Assembly (NCBI RefSeq): GCF_019091135.1
Contig: NZ_JAGXJW010000029.1
Coordinates: 37,870 to 101,869, forward strand
Length of the DNA stretch: 64,000 nt
Source: Cohnella sp. GbtcB17
Lineage (GTDB): Bacteria > Bacillota > Bacilli > Paenibacillales > Paenibacillaceae
Direction: 5' to 3'
The notes under the pieces were generated by a model. It was not told the origin of the DNA. It made no database searches and saw only the letters and a list, made by a program, of their open reading frames with translations. Shown one piece after another: positions 49,609-59,900 of the stretch. Positions within the stretch are counted from its first letter, which is position 1; each line of letters opens with the position of its first letter. A program made the translations under genes and the position numbers.

Positions 49609-50726
49609 GCTGGCTGGACGGGAACTTCGTCACCATCGCGCTGCTCGCGCTCGTAGCGGTGTCCCTGCTCCAAGGCATGCGGCGGGGCGCCAAGGGCTCC
49701 GCCAAGCAACTGTTTTTATTTTTGTCCGGCGCGCTCCTGACGCTGGTCGCGATGGGGGCGGCCGCCTGGTGCGCGTCGGCGACGTCGCCCGCCGTCCAGC
49801 GCTGGCTTGAGGCGCGGAATTGGGAGATGCCCGCAGCCGACGCTTCGACCTGGCGCCAACTCGGCTACACCGCCTATTCGGGCGTGCGGGATCTTCCGCT
49901 GCTGCGCTTTGCCGTTTTATTTTTGATTGCCTACTTGCTGCTCCGGTATGTGCTTGGCACGGTCACCTCGCTGCTCATTCGCGTGGGCGCCGCGCCTTTT
50001 GTTCTTGTACCGGGCGGCGGACCGGTCAGCCGGACTGTCGGCGGCCTTATCGGTGCGGCGCTGGGCGGCGGACGGGCGATCCTTGTGACCGCCGTCCTGT
50101 TCGCCTATTGCGCGTTGTCACCGCAGAGCGTGTTCGCCCAGTATATCGAGCAGTCCGCGCTATATCGGGAAGCGGCCGCGCAGATCATCCGGCCGGCGGC
50201 CGGCGATCTGCTGACCGAGCGGCTGCCGGTGCTGGCCGCGTCGATGCAGGGCGAGATGGATAAGCTATGGCAGAAGCGCTACGATGTCATCGACGCCGAC
50301 CTGCCGACGGACATCGTGAGCGCGGCGAAGGAAGTGACGGCCCAAGCCGACGGCGACGAGGCGAAGGCGAGGGCGCTGTACGATTGGGTCGGCACGCGCG
50401 TCGCTTACGACAACGCGAAGGCCGAAGCCTACGAGCAGCGCGGGGAGTGGCGCGAGCAGTCGCCGGAGGATACGTTTCGCACGCGCGAGGGCGTGTGCAT
50501 CGACTATGCGCGATTGTACGCGGCGATGGCGCGATCGGTCGGCCTGAACGTGCGGGTCGTGACCGGCCAGGGCTACGACGGGCAGGGCGGCTATGGCCCG
50601 CATGCCTGGAACGAAGTATTGCTCGGCGACCGCGGCGAGTGGGTTCCGCTCGATTCGACATGGGCGAAGACCGGCGATTGGTTCAACCCGCCGCGCTTCG
50701 ACGATACGCACATTCGCTCGGCGTAG
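49605..50726 (+). CDS. CvpA-like membrane domain fused to a transglutaminase-like domain
   Basis: 373 residues from ATG 49605 (overlapping the previous TGA). The first about 190 residues have four or five helices and the CvpA-like V-S-R-T-V-G-G-L-I-G-A-A-L-G-G-G-R segment. The C-terminal domain carries a full transglutaminase-core triad: Cys298 (E-G-V-C-I-D-Y-A), His333 (G-P-H-A-W-N-E-V) and Asp350 (P-L-D-S-T-W). It may be a protease, transglutaminase or peptidoglycan-acting enzyme; side of the membrane is undetermined. A PBP gene follows after a repeat array. Confidence 0.87.
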   Translation: MSWLDGNFVTIALLALVAVSLLQGMRRGAKGSAKQLFLFLSGALLTLVAMGAAAWCASATSPAVQRWLEARNWEMPAADASTWRQLGYTAYSGVRDLPLLRFAVLFLIAYLLLRYVLGTVTSLLIRVGAAPFVLVPGGGPVSRTVGGLIGAALGGGRAILVTAVLFAYCALSPQSVFAQYIEQSALYREAAAQIIRPAAGDLLTERLPVLAASMQGEMDKLWQKRYDVIDADLPTDIVSAAKEVTAQADGDEAKARALYDWVGTRVAYDNAKAEAYEQRGEWREQSPEDTFRTREGVCIDYARLYAAMARSVGLNVRVVTGQGYDGQGGYGPHAWNEVLLGDRGEWVPLDSTWAKTGDWFNPPRFDDTHIRSA

Positions 50727-50730
50727 GCTG

Positions 50731-51030
50731 TGTTCTGCGGCCGTTAGCGGCACTGCGTGCCGCTATTGCGCCTGATTACGTGTGTGCTACGGATGATAGC
50801 GGCACTGCGTGCCGTTAAGGTCTCAGGTAACTTGTGTTCTATGGCCGTTAGCGGCACGGCGTGCCGTTAAGGCGTCTGGTTATGTGCGTGCTGTGGATGA
50901 TAATGGCAGCGCGTGCCGTTAATGTCTCAGGTAACCTGTGTTCTGCGGCATTAACGGCACTGCGTGCCGCTAAGACACCAGATGGCCTATGTGCTGCGCC
51001 GATAGCGGCACGCACTGCCGCTGCCGCGCC
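50731..51030. repeat. Array of 52-bp palindrome repeats in A/B order
   Basis: A stem of 7-10 bp around TAGCGGCAC/GTGCCGCTA recurs at 50745, 50797, 50849, 50901, 50952 and 51003 (52, 52, 52, 51, 51 bases). Linkers alternate between two types, so the long period is about 104. Arm changes mostly keep pairing as G-U wobbles when read as plus-strand RNA. Fills the 380-base gap between the transglutaminase and PBP genes; no open frame of note. Confidence 0.92.
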
Positions 51031-51108
51031 GCACTCACGCTCCACACATTCGCAGCATCGGCATTACGGCCCGCTTGCGGGCCCAGCATTTACAGGAGGA
51101 ACTAGCGT

Positions 51109-53133
51109 ATGAGCGACAAGCTGACGGAAGAGGCGGAGCGGAGAGTCCTCCGCAACCGCCGTCACTTCAGCATTCGTCTGAACTTTTTCTTTTTTACCGT
51201 ATTCGGACTTTTCTCGGTGCTGATCATTCGCCTCGCCTACCTGCAATTCGTCGAAGGACCAAATCTGAAGGAGCAGGAGCATCAGCTGGCGACCAAGGAC
51301 GTCTCGATTCCGCCGATCCGCGGCAACATTTACGATTCGACGGGGTTTCCGATCGCTTATTCCACATCGACGCAGTCGCTGTACTTCACGCTTGAGCCGG
51401 GCACCAAGAAGGCGGAAGGACAAGCGCTGGCCGCGCGCATCGAGGCGGCGTTCAAGCTGTACGGTGACAAGTCGAAGGAACCGCTCACGGCGACGGAGAT
51501 TTTCGAGGACATGGACTTCGAGGGCAAGGTGCACTACCCGTTTCAGCAGCGGCGGATCAAGTCCGGCCTGACGGATCAGGAGATCGCCTACTTCAGCGAG
51601 CACCGCGACGAATTCAAAGGCGTGGACATCGTCGAAGAGAGCATCCGCCAGTACAGCAAAGAACGGGTCGCGACACAGCTCGTCGGCTATATGAAGCAGC
51701 TGTCCGGAGCCACTTCCCTTGATTTTTACAAGGAAATCAACAAAGGGCAGGAAGACCCGACGCTCAAGTACCTGGATACGGAGGACGTCGGCTTCGACGG
51801 GCTCGAGCTCATGTACCAGTCCGAGCTGCGCGGCCGCAACGGACTGAAAACCTATCCGGTCAACAATCAGAGCCAGATCATCGGTCCGATGGAGCTGACC
51901 AAGCCGGTCAAAGGGGACAATCTGTACCTGACGATCAACAAGAACGTGCAGCTCGCGACGCAAAACGCGATCACCGAGCACCTGCAAAAGATTCGCACGT
52001 CGAACAACAAGCAGGAGCGCGCGCCGAACGCCAAGACCGGGTACGCGGTGGCGATGGAGGTCAAGACGGGCAAGGTCGTCGCCATGGCGAGCATGCCGGA
52101 CTACGACGCGAACGTGTGGCAGGGCGGCATCAGCTCGAAAAACTACGAGCAGTTCAAGTTTTATTTGAGCAACGGCGCGATTCGCGAGGTACAGGCGCCC
52201 TATGCGGACGAGAAGGAGCGCAAGAAGCACCCTTCCTCGCTCGTCAACCTCGGCTCCACGCAGAAGCCGCTCACCATTTTGCTCGGCCTGAACGAAGGTT
52301 TGATCACGACCGGCTCCACGTTTCCCGATCCGGGCTACTTTGAGTTCGGGCGCGAAGGCCACAAGACGCGGGTTCGAAACGCGGGCAGCGCGGCCAACGG
52401 CACGCTTACGCCGGCGTCGGCGATCGCCCATTCCTCGAACGCCTATATGGCGGGCATGGTGGGCAACAAGCTCTACCTCCGCGACGGCTCCAAAGGCCTG
52501 GACGTCTGGGACAAGTACATGAAGGAGTTCGGGCTCGGCGTCAAGACCGAGAGCGGTCTGCCGGGCGAGTCCAAGGGCTCGATCAACTACTTCATCGAGG
52601 CCAAGCGGGGCAGTCCGCAGTCCGCGCTCGTCTATGCGTCGTTCGGCCAGCAAGGGCGGTACACGGCGCTGCAGCTTGCGCAATACGCGACGACGCTCGC
52701 GAGCCGTGGCACACGGCTCAAGCCGCAGTTCGTCGACCGCATCGAGGATACGGACGGCAATGTCGTGCAGGGCTACGAGGCAGAGGTGCTGAACAAGATC
52801 GAGTTTCCGAAAAGCTACTGGCAGACGATCGAGAGCGGCATGTCGCAGGTCAAGGTGCAGGGCTTCGAGGACTTCAAGTACTCGTTCCGGCGCAAGACCG
52901 GCACGTCCGAGCAGGACGTCGGCGGCGGCCGCGTCGAGAACGCGGTGTTCATCGCCTATGCGCCGGCGAACGACCCGAAGCTCGCGGTCGCGGTTGTCGT
53001 TCCCGAAGGCGGATACGGCGGCTGGGGCGCCGCGCCGATCGCGCGCAAAATTTTTGACGCGTACGATGCGGCGGTTGGCTTGACGGATGCGGGGCCGGCA
53101 AAGACGGCGACGGGGACGTCTGCGGGACAGTAA
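51109..53133 (+). CDS. Class B penicillin-binding protein (PBP2-like transpeptidase)
   Basis: Peptidoglycan transpeptidase anchored by one N-terminal helix (about 25-45). 674 residues from ATG 51109 after AGGAGGA. Dimerisation region with R-G-N-I-Y-D-S-T-G, then the transpeptidase domain: S383-T-Q-K386, S442-S-N444 and K596-T-G598. The alternative SxxK sits in L-G-S-T-Q-K-P, where most PBP2/PBP3 have G-S-T-x-K, so it looks active. Closest in layout to Bacillota elongation PBPs (PbpA/PbpH). Confidence 0.92.
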   Translation: MSDKLTEEAERRVLRNRRHFSIRLNFFFFTVFGLFSVLIIRLAYLQFVEGPNLKEQEHQLATKDVSIPPIRGNIYDSTGFPIAYSTSTQSLYFTLEPGTKKAEGQALAARIEAAFKLYGDKSKEPLTATEIFEDMDFEGKVHYPFQQRRIKSGLTDQEIAYFSEHRDEFKGVDIVEESIRQYSKERVATQLVGYMKQLSGATSLDFYKEINKGQEDPTLKYLDTEDVGFDGLELMYQSELRGRNGLKTYPVNNQSQIIGPMELTKPVKGDNLYLTINKNVQLATQNAITEHLQKIRTSNNKQERAPNAKTGYAVAMEVKTGKVVAMASMPDYDANVWQGGISSKNYEQFKFYLSNGAIREVQAPYADEKERKKHPSSLVNLGSTQKPLTILLGLNEGLITTGSTFPDPGYFEFGREGHKTRVRNAGSAANGTLTPASAIAHSSNAYMAGMVGNKLYLRDGSKGLDVWDKYMKEFGLGVKTESGLPGESKGSINYFIEAKRGSPQSALVYASFGQQGRYTALQLAQYATTLASRGTRLKPQFVDRIEDTDGNVVQGYEAEVLNKIEFPKSYWQTIESGMSQVKVQGFEDFKYSFRRKTGTSEQDVGGGRVENAVFIAYAPANDPKLAVAVVVPEGGYGGWGAAPIARKIFDAYDAAVGLTDAGPAKTATGTSAGQ

Positions 53134-53224
53134 TCGATCGAACGACACCTATATGACGCATCATCCATCCAAGCTCCGGCTGCTGACAGGTTCTCGAGAG
53201 AGAGCGATCGGCGGACGGAGCTTT

Positions 53225-53253
53225 TTGCTTGAAGCTCGTTTTGGCTTTACAAT
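53225..53253 (+). promoter_or_regulatory. SigA promoter of the two-component system
   Basis: TTGCTT (53225-53230), 17-base spacer, TACAAT (53248-53253), 75 bases before the response regulator. Confidence 0.65.
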
Positions 53254-53328
53254 CGAACTTAACCGCACCAGCATTGGGTGCTACAACGGTTTTCACATTT
53301 CAGGCCGCACGCTAACGGAGGAAACCCC

Positions 53329-54027
53329 ATGCACGAAAAAGTAATGGTCATCGAGGACGAGCGAAAAATCGCCGACGCCATCGCCTATGCCTTGAAGCGG
53401 GAGGGCTATGAGGTCGAGACGGTTTACGACGGCGGCGAGGCGCTGGCCAGGCTTAGCATCTACCGGCCCGATGCCATTGTGCAGGACGTGATGCTGCCGG
53501 GCATGGACGGGTACGATATTCTTAAAAAGCTGCAAAATAAAGCGCGCATCGGCGTCATCATGCTGACGGCCAAGGAGGATATCGTCAACAAGGTGCTTGG
53601 ACTGGAGCTTGGTGCGGACGATTATATGTCCAAGCCGTTCGACATGCGGGAGCTGCTGGCGCGGCTGAAGTCGCTGCTTCGCAGGATGCAAGCCGCCGGG
53701 GACACGGAGGATGCCGCCGAGATCGAGCTTGGCGGCGTCGCGCTGCACATCGGAAAAAGACGGGCGACGGCGGGCGGTAGACCGCTCGATCTGACGCCCA
53801 AGGAGGTCGACCTGCTGGCGCAGCTCGCCGCCCGCCCGGGAATGGTTTTCACGCGCGAGCAACTGCTGGACCTTGTCTGGGGCATGGACTTCGCCGGCGG
53901 CACGCGAACGGTCGATATCCACGTGCAGCGGCTGAGAAAAAAGCTGGGCGAGGACTGCAGCGACGTTATTCAGACCGTGCACGGGATCGGCTACAAAGCC
54001 GCGGGAGGCGGGCGTATTGAGAATTAG
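53329..54027 (+). CDS. OmpR-family response regulator
   Basis: 232 residues from ATG 53329 after CGGAGGAAA. Receiver domain with acidic pair E-D-E, phosphoacceptor Asp53 (V-Q-D-V-M-L-P-G), Thr in M-L-T-A-K and Lys in S-K-P-F. Winged-helix DNA-binding domain: L-T-P-K-E-V-D-L-L and R-T-V-D-I-H-V-Q-R-L-R-K-K-L. Overlaps the kinase gene by 11 bases; partner assignment is therefore firm. Confidence 0.94.
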   Translation: MHEKVMVIEDERKIADAIAYALKREGYEVETVYDGGEALARLSIYRPDAIVQDVMLPGMDGYDILKKLQNKARIGVIMLTAKEDIVNKVLGLELGADDYMSKPFDMRELLARLKSLLRRMQAAGDTEDAAEIELGGVALHIGKRRATAGGRPLDLTPKEVDLLAQLAARPGMVFTREQLLDLVWGMDFAGGTRTVDIHVQRLRKKLGEDCSDVIQTVHGIGYKAAGGGRIEN

Positions 54028-55486
54028 CATCAAGCTCAAAACGAGCGTTTTTCTGGCCGCGCTGCTGCTGTTGACGGTCGTCGTCATAAGCCTGCTCGTA
54101 CTTCGGGGAATTCAGAACAATCAGCGGACGCAGGTCGAGCAACTATTGGCGCAGCAAGCCTCGATGGCAAACACGTACTTACTTCAGTCGCTGACGGCCG
54201 AATCGAACAAGGTGCCCGAGACGTTTATCGCGTCGAAGGGAGCGGATTTCGGCAAGAAACTGGAGGATATCAGCGGGCTAACGGTCGAGCTGTACGATGC
54301 GGACGGGAAGGCGATCTATAAAAACAAATCCGGCGTCGTTTCCGAAGGCATCGGACAGACGCTGGCCTACGCTCTGAAGCAGAAAACGGCTTACTTGATC
54401 GAAGACGATTCGCTTTATTACTTGACTCCCTTGAAAGTCGCCAACGAGCAGGTAGGCGTCGTGCAGTTTTATTATGACCTGGCTGCGAACGACGCTTTTT
54501 ACCACGAGATCAGGCAGCTATTCGTGTATATCGGCGCCGGTACGTTTTTGCTCAGCTTTATTTTGGCTTATTTTTATTTTAACGCGCTCTCCGGCAGCAT
54601 TATCAAGCTGAATCGGACGGTGAACCGGATCAGGGAAGGCAGTTACGAGACGGCCGGCATGAAGCGCAGGGACGAGATCGGCGAGCTTGGCGAAGGCATT
54701 CGCATGATGAGCGAGCGCATCCGGCAGACGATCCGGGACAAGGACGACGAGCGGGAAAAGCTGAAGCTGGCGGTGGACAAACTGTCCAAGCTGGATCAAC
54801 AGCAGAAGGAGTTTATCGGCAATGTCACGCATGAGTTCAAAACGCCCTTAACTTCAATTAAAGCCTATCTCGACCTCATGGACATGTATCCGGACGACGA
54901 GGCGCTGCTGGAGACGGCCAAGACGAACATCGCCGGCGACACGCAACGCTTGTACGAAATGGTCGAAAAGGTGCTGAGGCTGTCCGCGCTGGAGAAATAC
55001 GATTTCGAATTTTCCAAGGAAAAGGTGGATGTGCGTCAGACGATCGAGTCGGTGCTCGGCAGCCTGCAGGGCAAGATAGACAAGTTCGGCCTCCGTCTGG
55101 AGACGAACCTGGCGCAAGCCAGCGCGGACGCGGACCGCGACAGCCTGACGATCGTGCTGATGAATCTGCTGGATAACGCGATCAAGTACAACAAGCCTAA
55201 GGGGAGCATTCGGGTAAGCTGCGCGGAGCGGGATGGGCAGGTCGTCATCGAGATCGCCGATACGGGCATCGGCATACCGCAAGCGGTCGTGCACAAGATT
55301 TTCGAGCCCTTTTATACGGTGGATAAAAATCGGTCGCGTGAAAACGGCGGTGCCGGCCTGGGACTTGCGCTGGCTAAAAAATATGCCGAAATGCAAGGAG
55401 GGTCTATCGCGCTGCTGCGTTCGGATGCGGAAGGGACGACGTTCAGCGTCGCGTATCCCGCTTGGGGCAGCGGAGAATCCTTATAG
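54017..55486 (+). CDS. Sensor histidine kinase
   Basis: 489 residues from TTG 54017, inside the regulator gene, after GGGAGGCGGG. Two membrane helices (about 9-30 and 167-188) flank an extracellular domain of about 135 residues resembling a dCache/PAS-like sensor (L-Y-D-A-D-G-K-A-I-Y). HAMP follows, then His272 in V-T-H-E-F-K-T-P-L-T-S-I, and the ATPase N-, G1- and G2-boxes (N-L-L-D-N-A-I-K-Y, D-T-G-I-G-I, G-A-G-L-G-L-A). The signal is unknown. Confidence 0.93.
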   Translation: MRISIKLKTSVFLAALLLLTVVVISLLVLRGIQNNQRTQVEQLLAQQASMANTYLLQSLTAESNKVPETFIASKGADFGKKLEDISGLTVELYDADGKAIYKNKSGVVSEGIGQTLAYALKQKTAYLIEDDSLYYLTPLKVANEQVGVVQFYYDLAANDAFYHEIRQLFVYIGAGTFLLSFILAYFYFNALSGSIIKLNRTVNRIREGSYETAGMKRRDEIGELGEGIRMMSERIRQTIRDKDDEREKLKLAVDKLSKLDQQQKEFIGNVTHEFKTPLTSIKAYLDLMDMYPDDEALLETAKTNIAGDTQRLYEMVEKVLRLSALEKYDFEFSKEKVDVRQTIESVLGSLQGKIDKFGLRLETNLAQASADADRDSLTIVLMNLLDNAIKYNKPKGSIRVSCAERDGQVVIEIADTGIGIPQAVVHKIFEPFYTVDKNRSRENGGAGLGLALAKKYAEMQGGSIALLRSDAEGTTFSVAYPAWGSGESL

Positions 55487-55586
55487 CGCTCGGATACATT
55501 CGATATAATTGTTTACATTTTCGAAACAATCGGTCGTACTTTGTCAACATTCGGCTGGTAAATTGAGTAGCAAGGAGGCGATAGAA

Positions 55587-56696
55587 ATGACAACAAAAAC
55601 TTTGAAAATCGCAGTCGCCGTCCCGGCACTGCTCATGACGCTCGCCGCGTGCAGCGACAATCAGGCCGGTAACCGTGAAGTGATCAAGGAGCCCGGCAAA
55701 TCGATAACGGTCATCGACAATGCCGGCAAGGAGACGGGCACGCCCGATTTATCGATAGGAAAGAGAGAACCACACGAGCATGTCGCGATTACCGACTGGA
55801 TTGACGAAGAAACGGTGATCGCGATTAAAGCCAATGAAGCGCTGGGCAAGATGAGCCTGGCGGAGTTGGCCGATTCCTACCCGAGGAGTCTTTACCGCTA
55901 CAATCTCGGGACCAAGAAGTTCGAAACGCTGAAAGAACAGAAAAACACGAATTTGGGCGACGGGGAGCTGTCGCCGGATAAAAAGCATCTGCTCTATAGC
56001 GAATTTTCGTTGGGCGATCCGACTTACCGCGTGATGGACCTTGCGACGATGGATTCGTTCCCGATTACTGGCGGTCCGACGGCCGGCGCGATGAGCGCGC
56101 ATTGGACGGACGACGGCAAGGTAATCGGCGCTGCATACAGCGGTGGAGCTTATACGGCCGGCACGGACGGCAAGATCGAAGCCGTTAAGGGGCTTCCGGA
56201 GGAAGGGCTGATCATCGTCCGCCAGATGAACGGCAAAGTTTATTACACCTCCAATGCGGACGAATCGCTGCACATGGCGGACCCGGCCACCGGTACGCAG
56301 ACCGATCTGAACCTGCCGCGCGTATCCGATTTGGTGCCGTCTCCGGACGGCAAGCAGATGCTCGCGCTGCAGTACAACGATTCCAAAATAACGTTGACGA
56401 TGTACGATGCCGACGGGAAAAACCCGAAAGTCATCGCCGAAGGCACGGAGATCAGCGGCGTCTCCTGGTCGCCGGATCAGCGGCTGATCGCGTACGGCGC
56501 GAAGAGCACTGCGTCCGGCACGAACGTGATGGGTCTTTACGTGTACGATCTGCTCACCGGTAAATCGACCAGCATCGCGGTGGACGCCGAAAATCCGCAG
56601 ACGGTCTGGAGCCCTTCCGGAAAGGCGCTGGCCTATTCGGTTTGGAACGGCAGCGAGTTTAACAGCAGTGTCGTGCATTTGGATGTGGAGGGTTAA
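55587..56696 (+). CDS. Putative lipoprotein with TolB-like propeller
   Basis: 369 residues from ATG 55587 (CAAGGAGGC upstream); an upstream in-frame start is rejected because it lacks a ribosome binding site. Signal peptide ends in the lipobox L-A-A-C (Cys21). The mature part shows repeated TolB/WD40-like strands: L-S-P-D-K-K-H-L-L-Y, W-T-D-D-G-K, P-S-P-D-G-K-Q-M-L-A, W-S-P-D-Q-R-L-I-A and W-S-P-S-G-K-A-L-A. Probably a surface-exposed beta-propeller. It follows the sensor kinase by 100 bases and may be its accessory or its target. Confidence 0.8.
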   Translation: MTTKTLKIAVAVPALLMTLAACSDNQAGNREVIKEPGKSITVIDNAGKETGTPDLSIGKREPHEHVAITDWIDEETVIAIKANEALGKMSLAELADSYPRSLYRYNLGTKKFETLKEQKNTNLGDGELSPDKKHLLYSEFSLGDPTYRVMDLATMDSFPITGGPTAGAMSAHWTDDGKVIGAAYSGGAYTAGTDGKIEAVKGLPEEGLIIVRQMNGKVYYTSNADESLHMADPATGTQTDLNLPRVSDLVPSPDGKQMLALQYNDSKITLTMYDADGKNPKVIAEGTEISGVSWSPDQRLIAYGAKSTASGTNVMGLYVYDLLTGKSTSIAVDAENPQTVWSPSGKALAYSVWNGSEFNSSVVHLDVEG

Positions 56697-56730
56697 GTAA
56701 GCCGCACGATGTCCTGAATATGGTTCACCT

Positions 56731-56784
56731 AAAAGATCGTTTTCTGCTAAAGGCCTAAGGGGCCGGGCGGAGACGATCTTTTTG
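56731..56784 (+). terminator. Intrinsic terminator after the lipoprotein gene
   Basis: 10-bp stem AAAAGATCGT/ACGATCTTTT (56731-56740 with 56773-56782) with a T run. Confidence 0.85.
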
Positions 56785-56951
56785 CTCTTGGTCGTTACTT
56801 GACTCCGTATCTTTGCCAAATTTTAAGAGTTTGTTCAGCGTTATTTGATATGATTCGCACGAAGATACTCGAAAAATGTCTTATTTTTGGAAGTTCATAT
56901 TGCACGCATCCAATTAGAATTTATTTTACCGCGTAAAGGAGCGGATTCCAT

Positions 56952-59900
56952 TTGGTCACTCGCAGTCTATCTTTTGCAGCAAAGTGGTTATCGGCCCTGC
57001 TGGCTTTATTGCTGGTACTGGGTCAATTTACGTTTTACCCGCAAAGGGCGGCAGCCGCGGACAACTTAAGCTGGACGGCGTTGAATAATCCCCCGTTAGG
57101 CTCCAGTCAGCTGATCAACGATGTTATATACGGCGGAGGAAGATTCGTAGCCGTTAGTCAAGGGGGCAGTTCACCTCAGATTGTTACTTCTGTAGATGGG
57201 GTTTACTGGACAAAAACCAACAACGACCTCGCGACGAATGCGCAAATGATTGCAGTTGCATACGGCGGTGGCGTCTATATCGCTGTCGGCAATGGCGGCG
57301 TCGTAAGCCGTTCTACAGACGGCGTTAATTGGAGCCAGGTCGCTCCCTCTCCCACTCCGAACAGTTTGACGATGGTCAAATATTTGAACGGCAAGTTCTG
57401 GGCTGTTGGCGTGTCCGGGACGGTCATGTCTTCGGCGGATGGCCTAACCTGGAACGTGGGCGTCTATCCCGACGTTAGCGCTACCAATACGATCATCGAT
57501 ATTGATTATAAGGACGGCAAATACGCAGTTGGGGATTCGAACGGCAAAGTTTATTTTTCGACGACCGGCGCCACCGGTTCCTGGGGCAGCGGTACGACTT
57601 TGGCTACGGTTCAAATTAATTATCTCGCCAATCTGAACGGAACCTGGTTTGCCATTGACGCCAATGGAGAAGTTCATAAGTCGGCAGACGGCACCACTTG
57701 GATTCCTTTCACTTTGTCCAAGCAGGTGTTCGGAGCCACATACGGCAACGGCACCTATGTGATCTATTCGCAGTCGGGCGGCAGCGTCTTTACGTCCACA
57801 GATGCATCAACCTGGACAGAAGCGAGTTTGCCCTCCGGGGCGTCGTGGTACGGTTTGACTTATGGCAACGGCGCTTATATATTAGTTGGCAACAACGGTT
57901 ATATTATGCGTTCCACCGATGGCACCAATTGGACGCCAGTCGATCCGAACGTCAACCAGGCGATTTATAACAACGGTCTTTATATTGCGGTCGGCTATCA
58001 TAATGCCACGTCGGGCATCATTATGAGCTCGACCGACGGTATGACATGGATAAATCGGTTGACGGCATCTAGCGTTTTAATAAGTGTGGCATACGGCAAC
58101 AACCTTTATGCGGCGGTCGGCACTGGCGGCAAGATTTATACGTCAGCCGACGGGATCGGTTGGACAGCCGTCAAGACGACTAATACCTCCAACAATTTGA
58201 CGGGCATTCGATATGTGAACGGGAAGTTTATGGCAGTTGGCGTGAACGGCACGCTGTTAGTTTCGAATGACGGCACGACTTGGACTGCGCCGGGTTCGAC
58301 TGGCTTGACCGGCAATTTAACTTCCATAGCTTACGGCAACGGAAAATATCTCATTAGCGGAAACGCCTCTTCTCTTTGGTATTCGTCCGATGGAGCGACG
58401 TGGGAAAAAACGACAGCAGGTAGTACCGGCGCTATCGCATACAACGATGTCATTTATGCCGGGAACCAGTTTATCGCGGCCGGAAGTGTCGGAAACATTT
58501 ATTCCTCGCCAGACGGTGTAAATTGGACGCAGCGCAATGTGGGAACCAATATATTTTACAGCCTTGCTTATGAAAACGGCATGTATGTCGCTGTGGGGAC
58601 GCTTGGTACCATTTATTCTTCGCGAGACGGCGTGGCATGGACGGCGGAAACATCGAATGTATCATCAACTCTAAGATCAGCTCTCTATGACGGAAGCCGA
58701 TTCTACGCCATAGGCGCATACCTGGGGATTACAACTGCTGCCTACGGTGCGACGTCGTCCGCAGAGCTGCAAACGGCCGAAGCCGACGGCGCCGCCGGCA
58801 CGACGACGTCGACGAAGATCGACCTGACGTTCGATACGGATGTGGCGGGTCTGACCGACGCGGACATCACGATCACAAACGGAACAGGATCCGCCGTAAA
58901 GGGCGCGCTGACGGGATCGGGCAAGAACTGGAGTATTGCGCTCGGCTCGGTGACGACCGAAGGGGATGTGTCGGTAGCGGTCGCTTCTCCGAGCGGGTAT
59001 ACGATCGGAGGCTCACCGAAGACGGTGGCGGTATACAAGGCGTCGGCCGGCGGGGGCTCGGGCAGCACGTTCACCGTCGTCAACACAAACGACAGCGGCA
59101 CAGGCTCGCTCCGTTGGGCGATCGTGCAAGCGGGCGCCGTAGCCGACGGCAAGGTCGTATTCGATCCGGCGTTGGCGGGGCAGACGATCACGCTGGAGTC
59201 GGACCTTACAGACTGGGATGTACTGTCCGCGAAAAGCACGATTATCGGAGACGACTCTACGAATTTTACGCTGACCGGACTCACGGATGCGGACGGCAAG
59301 CCGGCCATCACGGTGGACGGAAACGGACATCGCGGCCTTTGGGCGACTGGCTCCGGTACATTCAGTTTGTCCGATATTCGGCTTACGGGCTTTGAATTGA
59401 CCGATTCGACAGGTGTTTACAATGGCTTAGGATCAGCTTTGACGATTGCGGGACAAAACTATGAAACGGCCTATATAAGTAATGTTCAATTCGACCATAA
59501 CAGGATGACGTCTGAAAACAACACTTCTATCGTGGCGCTTGGACTCAATTATTCTCCCTTTCAGTTTCACTTAAATCGGGTGGTGCTGGCTGAAAATGAG
59601 TTGACTGCCCTTAGGTCTGATATCAATACGTATCAGGCGGCTTTCCTCGTCTCTATCTATTCGGAGGACAGCGAGATCGCCAACTCATTGTTCTATAACA
59701 ACAGGGTAAACAGCCATACAAACGGCGATGCTTACGGAGGCGTGATCGGCGGTTCTGACAGCTATCATGTTAAAGTCCTCAACAACACGTTCTACGGCAA
59801 TCGTACAACCAATACCGGAGCAGGTCAGGCAGTCGGTCCGGTCGGCTTTGCCCTTCAGACTGGTGCCACTTCCGTCGACTTCTACAACAACATTATGATT

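Noticed and set aside
37710..50726. The CvpA-transglutaminase as the enzyme that cross-links GerQ
   Set aside because: Different architecture from Tgl, 12 kb apart, and no shared regulation visible; only a coincidence of names.
44495..51030. The 62-bp and 52-bp arrays as CRISPR arrays
   Set aside because: The segments between palindromes are themselves repeated (A/B alternation), not unique spacers, and no cas gene is present.
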